Positions 46,911-58,004 are shown, counted from the first letter of the stretch. The stretch is 64,000 nucleotides of DNA from Thalassomonas sp. M1454 (GCF_007097525.1 NZ_VKDD01000002.1:1211994-1275993); one strand, 5' to 3'. Numbers and translations are program-made. Notes: generated by a model not told the origin, from the letters alone.

Positions 46911-47687
46911 TTATTTACTATTTTTTACCGCTTTATCGATAGAGGCTAAAATACCACGTAGCATTTTTAGCTCTTTACCATCAGGTCGAGCGCGGTTAAA
47001 TAAACGGCGTACCTTAGTCATTATAATGCCAGGATGTTTAGGTTGAATAAAACCAGTACCTTGCATTGCTGTTTCAAAATGATCGTAAAATCGTTCCGTT
47101 TCTTCAACTAATTGATATTTACTTTCGCCATCAGCAAGTTCATCTTCACAGGCTTCAGTTTTTTTATCCGTGTCTGCTTTGCTAAATTGTGCTTGCTCAT
47201 CTTCAAGGAAATTCATACGAATTTCATAGCTTAACGTTTGTACTGCCATCGCTAAATTTAATGAGCTGTATTCAGGGTTAGCTGGTATCGCCACATGGTA
47301 ATGACAAAGTTGTAATTCATCATTAGTTAAACCACTACTTTCACGGCCAAATACTAATGCTACAGGGTAATCTTTACCCTCTATAGTCATTTGCTTACCA
47401 CAACCACGAGGATCAAGCATTGGCCAAGGTAATGTACGTGAACGAGCACTTGTGCCAACAACTAGACCGCAATCTTGAATTGCTTCTTTCATTGTTGATA
47501 CAACTTTGGCATTGGCTAATACATCTGTTGCGCCAGCAGCTAATGCTTGCGCTTGGCCGTTTGGCATTTCTTTCGGGTCAACTAAAACCAGGTTTTTTAA
47601 GCCCATAGTTTTCATTGCGCGTGCTGCAGAGCCGATATTACGACAATCTGATGTATTAACTAAAACGATACGTACGTTATCTAACAT
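46911..47687 (-). CDS. trmJ: tRNA (cytidine/uridine-2'-O-)-methyltransferase TrmJ
   Basis: 258 residues of the SPOUT family. Motif 1 is [23 protein letters not shown]; the knot region carries [41 protein letters not shown]. It methylates nucleotide 32 of several tRNAs. The C-terminal extension (about 170-258) is typical of TrmJ. Divergent from suhB, the usual arrangement. Weak ribosome site. Confidence 0.95.
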   Translation of the reverse strand: MLDNVRIVLVNTSDCRNIGSAARAMKTMGLKNLVLVDPKEMPNGQAQALAAGATDVLANAKVVSTMKEAIQDCGLVVGTSARSRTLPWPMLDPRGCGKQMTIEGKDYPVALVFGRESSGLTNDELQLCHYHVAIPANPEYSSLNLAMAVQTLSYEIRMNFLEDEQAQFSKADTDKKTEACEDELADGESKYQLVEETERFYDHFETAMQGTGFIQPKHPGIIMTKVRRLFNRARPDGKELKMLRGILASIDKAVKNSK

Positions 47688-48054
47688 GAGTGATTTCTTT
47701 GCTGTGTATAATAATGGCGCAATTTTAACACAGCATTTCAGCCTTTTGCGAGCACTATACCTATCTAATGATTAAAATTAACATAAAAAAATTACAAATT
47801 AGATCAATTTATCTTATCGGCTTAGTTTAAATTTTTATGACAAAGTTTTTTTGTGTATAAGCCGTTAATCTTTTGTTTATCTGAGATTTACATTGAATAA
47901 ATAGTTTTTTGAACTATACATTACTAGCAATAATACAATTTTAGTTTGCTATCGCTTATTTAAGATATCTTTGATATACTTCGCGCCGCTAAATTGTCGT
48001 ATCTGTCGGATGTGGCATTAAAATTGTTCTTTTTACAATCTGGGGAAACCATTT
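47688..48054. other. trmJ/suhB divergent intergenic region
   Basis: 367 AT-rich bases with no open frame I would call a gene. Near trmJ the minus strand has a possible promoter ending in TATTAT. On the suhB side a -10-like TATACT lies at 47975-47980 followed by GC-rich CGCGCC, and a long leader of about 70 bases precedes the suhB ribosome site GGGGAAACC. No riboswitch or hairpin of note was seen. Confidence 0.5.
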
Positions 48055-48858
48055 ATGCATCCAATGCTAAATATTGCGATTCGTGCTGCGCGTGCTGCCG
48101 GTAACGTTGTTGCTCGCTCATTTGAAAATGTTGATAAAATTGAAGTTAATGCTAAAGGCACTAACGATTTTGTAACGAATGTAGATTTAAAATCTGAAGA
48201 GATCATTATTGAAACTCTTCGTAAATCATATCCTGATCACTCAATTGTGAGTGAAGAGTGTGGCCAATTACCAGGTAAAGATAGCGACTATCAATGGATT
48301 ATTGATCCAATCGACGGTACTGCCAACTTCGTTAAAGGTATTCCTCATTTTGCAGTATCTATTGCCCTTAAAGTTAAAGGCAAATTAGACCAAGCTGTTA
48401 TTTACGATCCTATTCGTGGTGAAATGTTCACAGCGAGTCGTGGTAAAGGCGCTCAATTCAATAGCGTTCGTATCCGTGTTAAAGCTCATAAAGAGTTATC
48501 AGGTACTGTTATTGGTACTGGCTTTCCTCAAAATGCTAAAGCAAGCTCTGAAGCTTACTTCTCAATTCTTTCTTCTGTTTTTGCAAAAGCAGCTGACGTT
48601 CGTCACGCCGGCTCACCAGCTCTTGACTTAGCTTATGTTGCAGCAGGACGCCTTGATGGTAACTTCCAAATGGGTTTAAAGCCTTGGAGCACAGCAGCAG
48701 GTGAACTACTTGTAATTGAGGCTGGTGGTTTAGTTACTGATTTTGTTGGCGATCATAACCATGCTAAAAGCGGTAATGTAGTAGCAGCAAGTCCTCGCCT
48801 ACTTAAAGAAATGCTTACTGAGATGCGCCCACACTTAACTGCGGCAATGAAAAAGTAA
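48055..48858 (+). CDS. suhB: Inositol monophosphatase family protein SuhB
   Basis: 267 residues. Metal-binding motifs are EECG (about 70), DPIDGTANFVKGIPHFAVSIAL (about 84-105) and GSPALDLAYVAAGRLDGNFQMGLKPWSTAAGELLVIEAGG, where the classic W-D-xAAG site is W-S-T-A-A-G. Besides phosphatase activity SuhB acts in rRNA transcription antitermination with NusA. Length equals E. coli SuhB (267). GGGGAAACCATTT precedes the ATG. Confidence 0.95.
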   Translation: MHPMLNIAIRAARAAGNVVARSFENVDKIEVNAKGTNDFVTNVDLKSEEIIIETLRKSYPDHSIVSEECGQLPGKDSDYQWIIDPIDGTANFVKGIPHFAVSIALKVKGKLDQAVIYDPIRGEMFTASRGKGAQFNSVRIRVKAHKELSGTVIGTGFPQNAKASSEAYFSILSSVFAKAADVRHAGSPALDLAYVAAGRLDGNFQMGLKPWSTAAGELLVIEAGGLVTDFVGDHNHAKSGNVVAASPRLLKEMLTEMRPHLTAAMKK

Positions 48859-48882
48859 CACGACTTTTTAATGATTAAATAA

Positions 48883-48913
48883 AAATGCCTCACTAATTTT
48901 TAGTGAGGCATTT
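48883..48913. terminator. Terminator between suhB and M28 peptidase gene
   Basis: AAATGCCTCACTAA / TTAGTGAGGCATTT around TTT with a T-run; convergent genes. Confidence 0.93.
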
Positions 48914-48934
48914 TTTTATCCTAGATTTAAAAAT

Positions 48935-50341
48935 CTAGTAGTCACCAAACGAGCCAGCAGGACCCGGAAATACCACAGGAGATTCAAATCCATCTTTAGA
49001 GACGCTACTTACGCCGAAAAAATAATTATCAATAACGATATTTTCTAATACAAAGCTATCAACATCTCCCACGTATTGACTATGGCTCCATTGAGCATCA
49101 GTAGTTAAACGCCAATGCACTCGATATCCGGCTAAATTCTCAGCTTGCTTACCTTCTGGTTTGGTCCATGAAAGTGTAGTGGAAGCTTGCACTGCGCCTT
49201 TAATATCAACATTAGCAGGTGGTGCAGGAGCCCAAGCCAGTGATGCCATAGTTACCGCATTTAACGAAGTTAATTTCGCGGTAAAATCAAAATCTACACC
49301 ACTTAAAACATCACCATATTCAATGCCCTCTTCAACTCTCAAGTCTTGATGTTGGCGTGTGTAGTCTTCATTGGTTTCCATTATACGCACTGCTGGAAAG
49401 CCGACTTGATTAAACGGACGATGGTGTCCACCTCGAGCAAAACGATCTAAGCGATACACCATCATAATATCTAAATTAGGAATGTATTTATCAGCGATAA
49501 CATCAATATAACGAGCTAAATTGCGCGATGATGAGTCGACTTCACCACCACTAAAGCGCCTTATCTTGGCATCTTCTTTGGTTTCAACATAACGTATACC
49601 TTCAGAAAACACCCGTGCAGTTGTGTTATTAATTACGCCATTAATACCTGAAATATTACCAATCATATCGTTATTAATAACAGCCTCAACTCGCCAGTTA
49701 TCTTTAAGAGCTTGTTCAGCCATTATTTTACCACCAAATAGCCCCTGCTCTTCACCTGAAAGCGCGGCATAGACCACAGTGCCATTAAATTTATACTTGC
49801 TTAACACCCTCGCTGCTTCAATCACACCAGCTACTCCAGTTGCATTATCATTAGCCCCCGGTGAATCACTAGTAGCATTAAGAGGGTCACTTACACGCGA
49901 GTCAATATCTCCACTCATAATTATGTAACGGTTATCATCAGTAGAGCCTCGTTGGATCGCGATAACATTCATTACTTCTGTCGGCTCAGGTATACGTTTT
50001 TCACCAGAGAAGGTTTGTGATTGGGTGATAACTTCAATACATCCGCCGCAGTCTTTAGCAATTTTCTCAAATTCAGCTTTAATCCAACGTCTTGCCGAAC
50101 CTATACCTCGGGTATCAGACTCGGTTTGTGATAGCGTATGCCGCGTACCAAAACCAACAAGTGTGGTAATATCAGACTTTAATCGCTGCGCACTCACATC
50201 TTTTTGGATATCACGCAGCACAGGATGTTCGTTTGCCGGGACAACAAGGTTTTGTTGTGTAAGCCCGACCATTGGAAACGTTAGTAAAGGTACTATTAAA
50301 TAAGTTAATTTAGTGGGTAAAATTTTACAGTTAAATTTCAT
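48935..50341 (-). CDS. Exported M28-family peptidase with fibronectin type III-like C-terminus; first zinc ligand is Asp
   Basis: 468 residues from the ATG at 50341 (AAGAG upstream; the frame is open to 50419). A signal peptide occupies about 1-28. The M28 core (about 110-390) shows GANDNATG (Asp 165), SGEEQG (Glu 197 base, Glu 198 ligand), NNDMIGN (Asp 225) and a later His in RGGHHRPF. The first ligand, His in Aeromonas aminopeptidase (GHLDS), is Asp 145 here (GDIDS). Spacing 145-165-198-225 equals 97-117-152-179 of that enzyme except for an insertion between 165 and 198 of two fewer residues. A C-terminal FN3-like segment (about 385-465: LSWTKPEGKQAENLAGYRVHWR) follows. Probably a secreted peptidase with altered metal site. 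Confidence 0.85.
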   Translation of the reverse strand: MKFNCKILPTKLTYLIVPLLTFPMVGLTQQNLVVPANEHPVLRDIQKDVSAQRLKSDITTLVGFGTRHTLSQTESDTRGIGSARRWIKAEFEKIAKDCGGCIEVITQSQTFSGEKRIPEPTEVMNVIAIQRGSTDDNRYIIMSGDIDSRVSDPLNATSDSPGANDNATGVAGVIEAARVLSKYKFNGTVVYAALSGEEQGLFGGKIMAEQALKDNWRVEAVINNDMIGNISGINGVINNTTARVFSEGIRYVETKEDAKIRRFSGGEVDSSSRNLARYIDVIADKYIPNLDIMMVYRLDRFARGGHHRPFNQVGFPAVRIMETNEDYTRQHQDLRVEEGIEYGDVLSGVDFDFTAKLTSLNAVTMASLAWAPAPPANVDIKGAVQASTTLSWTKPEGKQAENLAGYRVHWRLTTDAQWSHSQYVGDVDSFVLENIVIDNYFFGVSSVSKDGFESPVVFPGPAGSFGDY

Positions 50342-50551
50342 AGACTTACTCTTATTTGTAATTATTAGACTATTGAGATTAATTAATAGCATACCAACTT
50401 CATTGATTATGTGCGTCACTTTTTAAAAGTTAAGTAATCGAATTCACCTTTTCTATATAGCCATAAAGTATATAAAATACAAAATCAATTCTTTAAAGTT
50501 ATGTAACGATACCGTTATGATAAATTCATACAATTATTTAGATTATTCACT

Positions 50552-51406
50552 ATGAGCATTTATAACAAACTCGCATCCAAATCAATATTGCAAGCAGGAG
50601 AAGTAGCCTTAATTGGCGCAGGGCCTGGCGATGCTGAATTACTCACCATTAAAGCTTTACGCTTAATTGAGCAAGCTGAGGTTGTTATATACGATCGCTT
50701 AGTTAGTAGTGAAATAATGCATCTTTTTAGTGACAGCTGTCGAAAAATATATGTTGGCAAAGCCTTACACAAGGATTGTATTAGTCAGGATAAGATAAAC
50801 GACACTATTGTTGAATGGGCTCATAAAGGCAAAAAAGTCGTTCGTTTAAAAGGTGGAGATAGCTTTATCTTTGGACGCGGTAGTGAAGAAGTAAATTATT
50901 TACTGGCCCACAACATTGCTAGCCATGTTGTACCAGGGATCACAGCAGCATCGGGGGCAACTACTTATGCCGGTATCCCATTAACTCATCGAAATGTTGC
51001 CCATAGCTGTAGCTTTATTACAGGCCATTTTAGCCATGATGGTAAACTCGACTTACCATGGCAAAATTATGCTGATAAAACACAAACACTGGTGTTTTAC
51101 ATGGGTGTAAAAACGGTAGCAACAATTAGTGAACAACTAATTAATCACGGTAGAGAAAGCTCAACGCCTGTAGCGATTATTCATAAAGGCACGCAAATAC
51201 AACAAAAAGTGTGGCGCACTACTCTAGCCAACTTACCGTCACTGGTTGCCGAAAATAACATTAAGCCACCAAGCCTTTTAGTTATTGGTGATGTGGTAAA
51301 TGTATTAAATGAACACCAACAATTGCAGGATAATACCCAGCAAGCTTTTTTCGCCCCTGATGATGCACTACTCCCAACTATTGTTAATACTCGGGCTACA
51401 GGTTAA
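50552..51406 (+). CDS. cobA: Uroporphyrinogen-III C-methyltransferase (CobA/SUMT)
   Basis: 284 residues. SAM-dependent tetrapyrrole methylase motifs: VALIGAGPGDAELLTIKALRLIEQAEVVIYDRLVS at the N-terminus, VVRLKGGDSFIFGRGSEEV near residue 100, and VPGITAASGATTYAGIPLTHR. It methylates uroporphyrinogen III to precorrin-2, for siroheme and possibly cobalamin. It is the stand-alone methylase, without the CysG oxidase/ferrochelatase domain. Start site weak; no cys or nir genes adjacent, so whether it serves assimilatory sulfite or nitrite reduction is unclear. Confidence 0.95.
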   Translation: MSIYNKLASKSILQAGEVALIGAGPGDAELLTIKALRLIEQAEVVIYDRLVSSEIMHLFSDSCRKIYVGKALHKDCISQDKINDTIVEWAHKGKKVVRLKGGDSFIFGRGSEEVNYLLAHNIASHVVPGITAASGATTYAGIPLTHRNVAHSCSFITGHFSHDGKLDLPWQNYADKTQTLVFYMGVKTVATISEQLINHGRESSTPVAIIHKGTQIQQKVWRTTLANLPSLVAENNIKPPSLLVIGDVVNVLNEHQQLQDNTQQAFFAPDDALLPTIVNTRATG

Positions 51407-51441
51407 GACGCTTCACTACTTAACCTTTTTCTCTAACCAAG

Positions 51442-51486
51442 CAAGGTGTCAGAGTTGTTGCTTACTTCAACAACCCTGACACCTTG
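51442..51486. repeat. 19-bp inverted repeat sharing the CAAGGTGTC core
   Basis: CAAGGTGTCAGAGTTGTTG at 51442-51460 and its complement at 51468-51486 with one mismatch, around a seven-base loop. It lies between cobA and secF, just before a separate ordinary terminator. Confidence 0.82.
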
Positions 51487-51492
51487 AAAGCA

Positions 51493-51524
51493 AAAAGCCT
51501 TACTATTTACATAGTAAGGCTTTT
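51493..51524. terminator. Terminator between cobA and secF
   Basis: AAAAGCCTTACTAT / ATAGTAAGGCTTTT around TTAC; perfect 14-bp stem between convergent genes. Confidence 0.93.
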
Positions 51525-51548
51525 GAATATTTGAATCAGAATCGGATA

Positions 51549-52496
51549 TTACATTCTGATTTCTTCTTGGTCCGCACCTTCAACTTCAATCACTTCAGGA
51601 ATTAAGTCTTCTTTAGAAATACCTAATGCTAATGCTACAGTTGAAGCAACATAGATTGATGAGTAAGTACCAACAACAATACCAAATAGTAAAGCTGTAG
51701 CGAAACCATGGATTAATGCACCACCTTTAAAGAATAATGCTAGTAATACCAAGAATGTAGTTAATGATGTGATCATTGTACGGCTAAGCGTCTGTGTTAA
51801 AGAAATATTGATAATTTCTTCAGCTTCACCGCTGCGTATTTTACGGAAGTTCTCACGAATACGATCAGATACAACGATGGTATCGTTGAGCGAGTAACCT
51901 ATTACCGCGAGTATCGCTGCTAATACCGTTAAATCAAATTCTAAACCTAATACCGAGAATAAACCTAACGTTAAGATAACATCATGTGCAAGTGCTGTTA
52001 CTGAGCCTAATGCAAAACGCCATTCAAAACGAAAAGCTACATAGACTAAGATACAAATAAGTGCAGTTAACATAGCAAGGCCACCTTGCTCTGTTAATTC
52101 ATCACCTACGTTAGCACCAACAAACTCGATACGGCGCATTTCTACGCTTTGTTCATTACCTGCTTGCAATAGACCTAAAATTTCATTGCCTAGCATTTCA
52201 GCTTTAACGTTATCACGTTGACCTAAACGAATAAGAACATCTTCAGGGCTACCAAACAACTGTACTACAGCATCTGGGTAACCACCTTGCTCTAATGATG
52301 CTCGCACATCATTTAAGTCTGCTGGTTGACTAAAACCAACTTCTAGTAACGTACCACCAGTAAAATCTAAACCGAAGTTTAATTTATTTGTACTGAGTGA
52401 AATAATAGAGGCAACAATTAAGATAATACTTAAGATAGAAGTTATCTTACGGTATTTCATAAAGGCCAGAGTTTCATTTAAATTTAATAATTTCAT
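51549..52496 (-). CDS. secF: Protein translocase subunit SecF
   Basis: 315 residues, six membrane helices. Family motifs are FGLDFTGGTLLEVGF after the first helix, GYSLNDTIVVSDRIRENFRK, and SLTQTLSRTMITSLTTFLVLLALFF. With SecD it uses the proton gradient to assist Sec export from the periplasmic side. AGGACAAGAAC precedes the ATG. Fourteen bases after secD; last gene of the queA-tgt-yajC-secD-secF cluster. Confidence 0.97.
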   Translation of the reverse strand: MKLLNLNETLAFMKYRKITSILSIILIVASIISLSTNKLNFGLDFTGGTLLEVGFSQPADLNDVRASLEQGGYPDAVVQLFGSPEDVLIRLGQRDNVKAEMLGNEILGLLQAGNEQSVEMRRIEFVGANVGDELTEQGGLAMLTALICILVYVAFRFEWRFALGSVTALAHDVILTLGLFSVLGLEFDLTVLAAILAVIGYSLNDTIVVSDRIRENFRKIRSGEAEEIINISLTQTLSRTMITSLTTFLVLLALFFKGGALIHGFATALLFGIVVGTYSSIYVASTVALALGISKEDLIPEVIEVEGADQEEIRM

Positions 52497-52510
52497 GTTC
52501 TTGTCCTGAC

Positions 52511-54361
52511 CTAAATTGGTAGCTTATCGAGTTTCTTGCCACCCCAAATCGCATTAACTACCGCACGGGTACCAACGATTGAAGTAAACATAGATGTAAT
52601 AATACCGATAGAAAGAGTTACCGCGAAACCTTTGATAGGGCCAGTACCTACAGCAAACAAGATTAATGCTGCAATTAAGGTAGTGATGTTGGCATCAAAG
52701 ATAGTTGAGAAAGCGGCGTCATAACCTTGGTGGATCGATTGCTGTACACTTTTTCCTTCACGTAATTCTTCGCGAATACGCTCAAATATAAGTACGTTAG
52801 CATCAACCGCCATACCTACCGTAAGTACAATACCAGCCATACCAGGAAGGGTTAAAGTAGCACCTGGAATAAGTGACATAATACCAACGATTAATACTAA
52901 GTTTGCAGCTAGCGCCATATTGGCAACAACACCGAACTTACGGTAATAAACCATCATAAATAAAAGTACTAAAGCAAAACCCCAAAGGATTGCCTGCATA
53001 CCTAATTCAACGTTTTCAGCACCAAGTGATGGACCAACTGTACGCTCTTCAACAATTGCAATAGGAGCAATTAAAGCACCAGCACGAAGTAATAAAGCTA
53101 AATGCTGAGATTCTGCTGGAGACTCTTGACCGGTAATAACAAATTTACTACCTAAACGCGCTTGGATAGTTGCAACACTAATAACTTCTTTCTGTTGAGT
53201 GAAGATCAAGCTGCCATCTGGGTTTTTCTCACCGGTTGCTTTACTTTCAATGAATACGGTCGCCATTGGCTTACCGATATTATCTTTAGTCGCATTTGAG
53301 AATAAGCTACCACCTTTGCTATCTAGGTCAATACTTACTTGTGGTCGACTAGTTTGCTGATCACGAGATGGCGCTGCGCCAACAATGTGCTCGCCACGTA
53401 GCATAATACGCTTTTTCAATAACTGCGGACGACCATCTTGATCATTAACTAAAAATGAACCTGGAGGTACACGGCCATTAATCGCATCAATCACATCATG
53501 TTGTTGATCAACCATATGAAATTGTAGCGTTGCTGTAGCACCAAGTATTTCTTTTGCTCGAGCGGTATCTTGTACACCCGGTAGTTCAACCACGATGTGC
53601 TTAGAACCTTGACGCTGTACCAATGGCTCAGCAACACCTAATTCGTTTACACGGTTACGAATAATGGTAATGTTTTGCTGAATAGCATACTCACGAGTTT
53701 CTTTTAACTTAGCATCAGACATAGTAGCCGTTAAAGATAATTTATCTTCATCATCAACAAACACTAAATCGGCATTGTTACGCTTTAGAAGTGCAGTACC
53801 GCTAGCTAGGTCTTCAGCATTACGGAAAATAACTTGTACGCCTTTATCTGATTCAGTAACACTACGATAGCGAATTTTTTCACCACGTAAATCAGTACGG
53901 AAACCACCAAGCATATTCTCTTGAGCTCGATTCATCGCAGTTTTCATGTCCACTTCCATTAAGAAATGTACACCACCACTTAAATCTAAACCTAACTTCA
54001 TTGGTACGCCGCCGATACTAGATAACCAATCAGGAGTAGCAGGAGTTAAGTTTAAAGCAACAGAGTATTGGTCACCTAAGCTTTTTGATAAAGCTTGGTT
54101 AGCCGTTTGTTGATTTTTATAGTCTTTAAAACGCACTAACACTTGACCATTATCAAGAGCTGCACTTTGGTAAGCTATGTTTGCATTGTCCAAACTTGCT
54201 TTAACCTTGTCTAAAGTAGATAAATCAGCTTTAACACCTTTCGTTCCCGAAATTTGTACCGCTGGATCTTCACCATAATAATTAGGTAATGCGTATAAAG
54301 CACCAATGGCGACAATAAATGCCACCATCAATGATTTCCACAAAGGGTATTTGTTTAACAC
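52511..54361 (-). CDS. secD: Protein translocase subunit SecD
   Basis: 616 residues from a GTG start, with AAGGAAAATATT upstream. One N-terminal helix, then a large periplasmic domain (about 30-440) starting with [16 protein letters not shown], and five C-terminal helices including [24 protein letters not shown] with the essential Asp. Canonical length. Co-transcribed with yajC (10-base gap) and secF. Confidence 0.97.
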   Translation of the reverse strand: MLNKYPLWKSLMVAFIVAIGALYALPNYYGEDPAVQISGTKGVKADLSTLDKVKASLDNANIAYQSAALDNGQVLVRFKDYKNQQTANQALSKSLGDQYSVALNLTPATPDWLSSIGGVPMKLGLDLSGGVHFLMEVDMKTAMNRAQENMLGGFRTDLRGEKIRYRSVTESDKGVQVIFRNAEDLASGTALLKRNNADLVFVDDEDKLSLTATMSDAKLKETREYAIQQNITIIRNRVNELGVAEPLVQRQGSKHIVVELPGVQDTARAKEILGATATLQFHMVDQQHDVIDAINGRVPPGSFLVNDQDGRPQLLKKRIMLRGEHIVGAAPSRDQQTSRPQVSIDLDSKGGSLFSNATKDNIGKPMATVFIESKATGEKNPDGSLIFTQQKEVISVATIQARLGSKFVITGQESPAESQHLALLLRAGALIAPIAIVEERTVGPSLGAENVELGMQAILWGFALVLLFMMVYYRKFGVVANMALAANLVLIVGIMSLIPGATLTLPGMAGIVLTVGMAVDANVLIFERIREELREGKSVQQSIHQGYDAAFSTIFDANITTLIAALILFAVGTGPIKGFAVTLSIGIITSMFTSIVGTRAVVNAIWGGKKLDKLPI

Positions 54362-54371
54362 AATATTTTCC

Positions 54372-54704
54372 TTACAGAGACTTCATAGTCCCTTTTGGTA
54401 AAACTGCAGTAACTGCACCTTTTTGTACTGTTAATTCAGTACCTTCAGCAACACTTACTACGATAAAATCTTTCTCGTCAGATACTTTAGTAATTTTACC
54501 TACTACGCCACCTTGAGTTAATACTTCGTCGCCTTTTGATAAAGCAGACATTAAGTTTTTATGCTCTTTAACGCGCTTTGCTTGTGGACGATAAATCATA
54601 AAGTAAAATACTAAACCAAATACCGCTAACATAATTAACATTTCAAAACCGCCACCTTGTTGTGGTGCGTCTGCTGCGTATGCTTTACTAATTAAAAAAT
54701 CCAT
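54372..54704 (-). CDS. yajC: Preprotein translocase accessory subunit YajC
   Basis: 110 residues with one membrane helix (about 20-40: [22 protein letters not shown]), then [33 protein letters not shown], the diagnostic YajC region. It associates with SecDF. Fifty-six bases downstream of tgt, in the conserved order. Confidence 0.96.
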   Translation of the reverse strand: MDFLISKAYAADAPQQGGGFEMLIMLAVFGLVFYFMIYRPQAKRVKEHKNLMSALSKGDEVLTQGGVVGKITKVSDEKDFIVVSVAEGTELTVQKGAVTAVLPKGTMKSL

Positions 54705-54760
54705 AAAATCCTCTACTACTTAAATTATAATTACTGAAAATTGAAACAATGCGTTTATTG

Positions 54761-55906
<1,146 letters not shown>

Positions 55907-55975
55907 TTAACCAAACAGCGAAACAGGCTGTAGGCTTTGCTAATGTTTGAAGATATCTAAAAACTAGATATGTTT

Positions 55976-57025
55976 TTATTTCGTCGTTTGACGGGTTAAA
56001 AACATTGCATCTCCATAACTAAAAAAGCGATATTTATCTGCTATCGCTTGCTTATAAGCATGCATTATATGGTCATAACCAGAAAATGCGCTTACTAACA
56101 TAAGTAATGTTGATTCTGACAGATGAAAGTTTGTTACTAACGCATCTATCAATTTAAATTCGTAACCAGGGGTGATAAAGATATCGGTATCACCATAAAA
56201 TGCAGATAACTCTTTACCTTGCTCAGCTGATTTTTTAGCTGCACTCTCAAGTGAACGTACAGAAGTTGTGCCCACGGCTACTACTCTATGACCTGCAGCT
56301 TTGGTTGCTTTAATTTGCTCAACAACTTCATCACTAACTTCGACGTATTCAGAATGCATTACATGCTCTGATATTTGATCAACCTTTACTGGCTGAAATG
56401 TCCCCGCGCCAACATGCAAAGTAACAAACGCTAGGTTTACACCTTTGTCTTTAATTTTTTCTAATAATTGCGTTTCAAAATGCAAGCCTGCAGTAGGAGC
56501 TGCAACAGCTCCTGGCTTTTCATTATAGACGGTTTGATATCGCTCTCTATCAGAATTCTCATCAGGGCGATCTATGTAAGGAGGTAAAGGCATATGGCCA
56601 ATTTCTTCTAAGACTTCTAAAACCGTTTGTTCACTGTGAAATTGCAATTCAAATAATGCACCATGGCGAGCAACCATAGTCGCATTTACTTTACCTTCGA
56701 GCTGAACTTCATTGCCAACTTTAAGTGCCTTACTCGCTTTAACATGAGCTAGTACTCGAGAGTCATCTATAACTCGCTCCACTAGCACTTCTATCTTACC
56801 GCCGGTAGATTTCACCCCAAAAACACGTGCAGGGATCACTCTAGTGTTATTAAACACAAGTAAATCACCGGGTACTAATTTATCAATTATTTGGTTGAAC
56901 TGCAGATGCTCAAGTTCTCCACTATTACCATCAAGAGATAGTAAGCGGCTGGCCGAACGTTCAGCCTGAGGATAACGAGCAATAAGCTCGGTTGGCAAAT
57001 CAAATGAAAAGTCAGATACTAGCAT
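55976..57025 (-). CDS. queA: S-adenosylmethionine:tRNA ribosyltransferase-isomerase QueA
   Basis: 349 residues. [25 protein letters not shown] at the N-terminus and [39 protein letters not shown] are diagnostic. It transfers the ribosyl part of SAM to 7-aminomethyl-7-deazaguanine in tRNA to make epoxyqueuosine. Eighty-one bases upstream of tgt; probable first gene of the transcription unit. Confidence 0.98.
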   Translation of the reverse strand: MLVSDFSFDLPTELIARYPQAERSASRLLSLDGNSGELEHLQFNQIIDKLVPGDLLVFNNTRVIPARVFGVKSTGGKIEVLVERVIDDSRVLAHVKASKALKVGNEVQLEGKVNATMVARHGALFELQFHSEQTVLEVLEEIGHMPLPPYIDRPDENSDRERYQTVYNEKPGAVAAPTAGLHFETQLLEKIKDKGVNLAFVTLHVGAGTFQPVKVDQISEHVMHSEYVEVSDEVVEQIKATKAAGHRVVAVGTTSVRSLESAAKKSAEQGKELSAFYGDTDIFITPGYEFKLIDALVTNFHLSESTLLMLVSAFSGYDHIMHAYKQAIADKYRFFSYGDAMFLTRQTTK

Positions 57026-57180
57026 GATTAAATAGGTTCAATTTCAGCTTAAAAAAACGCGTAATTGTAGTGCCGACAAAGCAGAATAGCAAGAAAATAC
57101 CACTATCACTTATACGGCGATCAGTTTTAAAGATTAATTTCAAGCAATAGCGCTATATAAGCAGTTATTTTAGTTAGGGT

Positions 57181-57345
57181 TTATGAGTTTGTTTCTTTTT
57201 CAGTGTCTAATTCGATTGCAGCAGGTTGGTAGAAATTTTTGGGACACACTTTAGATTCAGTATACTTGATATCAACCTGAACCTTGCGCGTTTCTGGTTG
57301 TTGTTTTTTACCGGTAATTTTTGTTAAAAACTTCAATATACTCAT
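57181..57345 (-). CDS. Small basic protein, 54 residues, function unknown
   Basis: Starts at the ATG at 57345, which has an excellent ribosome site (AAAAGGAG then TTTAAGT). The frame is open upstream to 57405, but that would place the ribosome site inside the gene. The sequence begins MSILKFLTKITGKKQQ and ends in an acidic tail (IELDTEKETNS), with a single Cys in ESKVCPKNF. No membrane helix. I do not recognise it. It stands alone between queA and tRNA-Trp. Confidence 0.68.
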   Translation of the reverse strand: MSILKFLTKITGKKQQPETRKVQVDIKYTESKVCPKNFYQPAAIELDTEKETNS

Positions 57346-57620
57346 ACTTAAACTCCTTTTAAGTATCCTTGGCAAATTAATGTTAGGAATATGAAATGAC
57401 GCCAAGAATAAATGGCATTAATTTTTTTATTAGAACCATATTAGACAAATTAAAATTATTATCAACTCAACTTGTTAAAAAAATGTTAATAGCATTTATT
57501 ATGATTGATTTGAATTAATCAAAAATACTCTGTTTATCCAGCCAAACCAGCTAATATTGATTAAAAAACTCGCTGACCGTGCATTATTTGAGCGAACAAG
57601 CATTTTATTTAATTTTTTTC
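57346..57620. other. AT-rich intergenic stretch upstream of tRNA-Trp
   Basis: Contains the ribosome site and leader of the small 54-residue gene on the minus strand and otherwise only AT-rich sequence. No further gene or conserved structure seen. Confidence 0.45.
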
Positions 57621-57648
57621 TTTACCTTTAAAAAAGCATACGTATAAT
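57621..57648 (+). promoter_or_regulatory. tRNA-Trp promoter
   Basis: -35 TTTACC (57621-57626), 16-base spacer and consensus -10 TATAAT (57643-57648), followed by the GC-rich discriminator GCGAAGCC typical of stringently controlled stable RNA genes. Confidence 0.82.
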
Positions 57649-57661
57649 GCGAAGCCATTGC

Positions 57662-57738
57662 AGGGGTGTAGTTCCAATTGGTAGAACAGCGGTCTCCAAA
57701 ACCGACGGTTGGGAGTTCGAATCTCTCCACCCCTGCCA
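57662..57738 (+). tRNA. tRNA-Trp (CCA anticodon)
   Basis: Acceptor stem AGGGGTG pairs with CACCCCT; discriminator G and encoded CCA end. D arm with TTCCAATTGGTAGAA, anticodon stem and loop CGGTC-TCCAAAA-CCG with anticodon CCA, and T arm GGGAG-TTCGAATC-TCTCC. The overall sequence is very close to E. coli tRNA-Trp. Isolated gene, not next to other tRNAs or tuf. Confidence 0.96.
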
Positions 57739-57830
57739 TCTCTTTCTTCTTCCTCGAAAATTTCCTTATTTAAAATTACTCATTTAGTGCTTATTTAATA
57801 AATAACGTTTATCTCAATTTCAAGCACCAG

Positions 57831-58004
57831 TTAAAACAGAGCTTTAAACAAACCTATCGTTAATGAAATAAAGACCAAAATAATTATTATTTTGCTGTAT
57901 TTGCTTTGCTCTTTTTCATCCATCGGCTTTGCATAACGCTCGCCAAAATACACCATTAACGCGACTACCGAAAATACTGCACCTAATATTAAAAATAACG
58001 TCAT
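57831..58004 (-). CDS. Small membrane protein, 57 residues, two predicted helices
   Basis: Hand-translated from ATG at 58004 to TAA at 57831. Starts MTLFLILGAVFSVVALMVYF, then a charged loop GERYAKPMDEKEQSKYSK, then IIIILVFISLTIGLFKALF. Two helices linked by a cytoplasmic-type loop. AGGTAAACAT precedes the ATG. It lies between tRNA-Trp and the Lon-like protease on the same strand as the latter. Family not recognised. Confidence 0.6.
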   Translation of the reverse strand: MTLFLILGAVFSVVALMVYFGERYAKPMDEKEQSKYSKIIIILVFISLTIGLFKALF

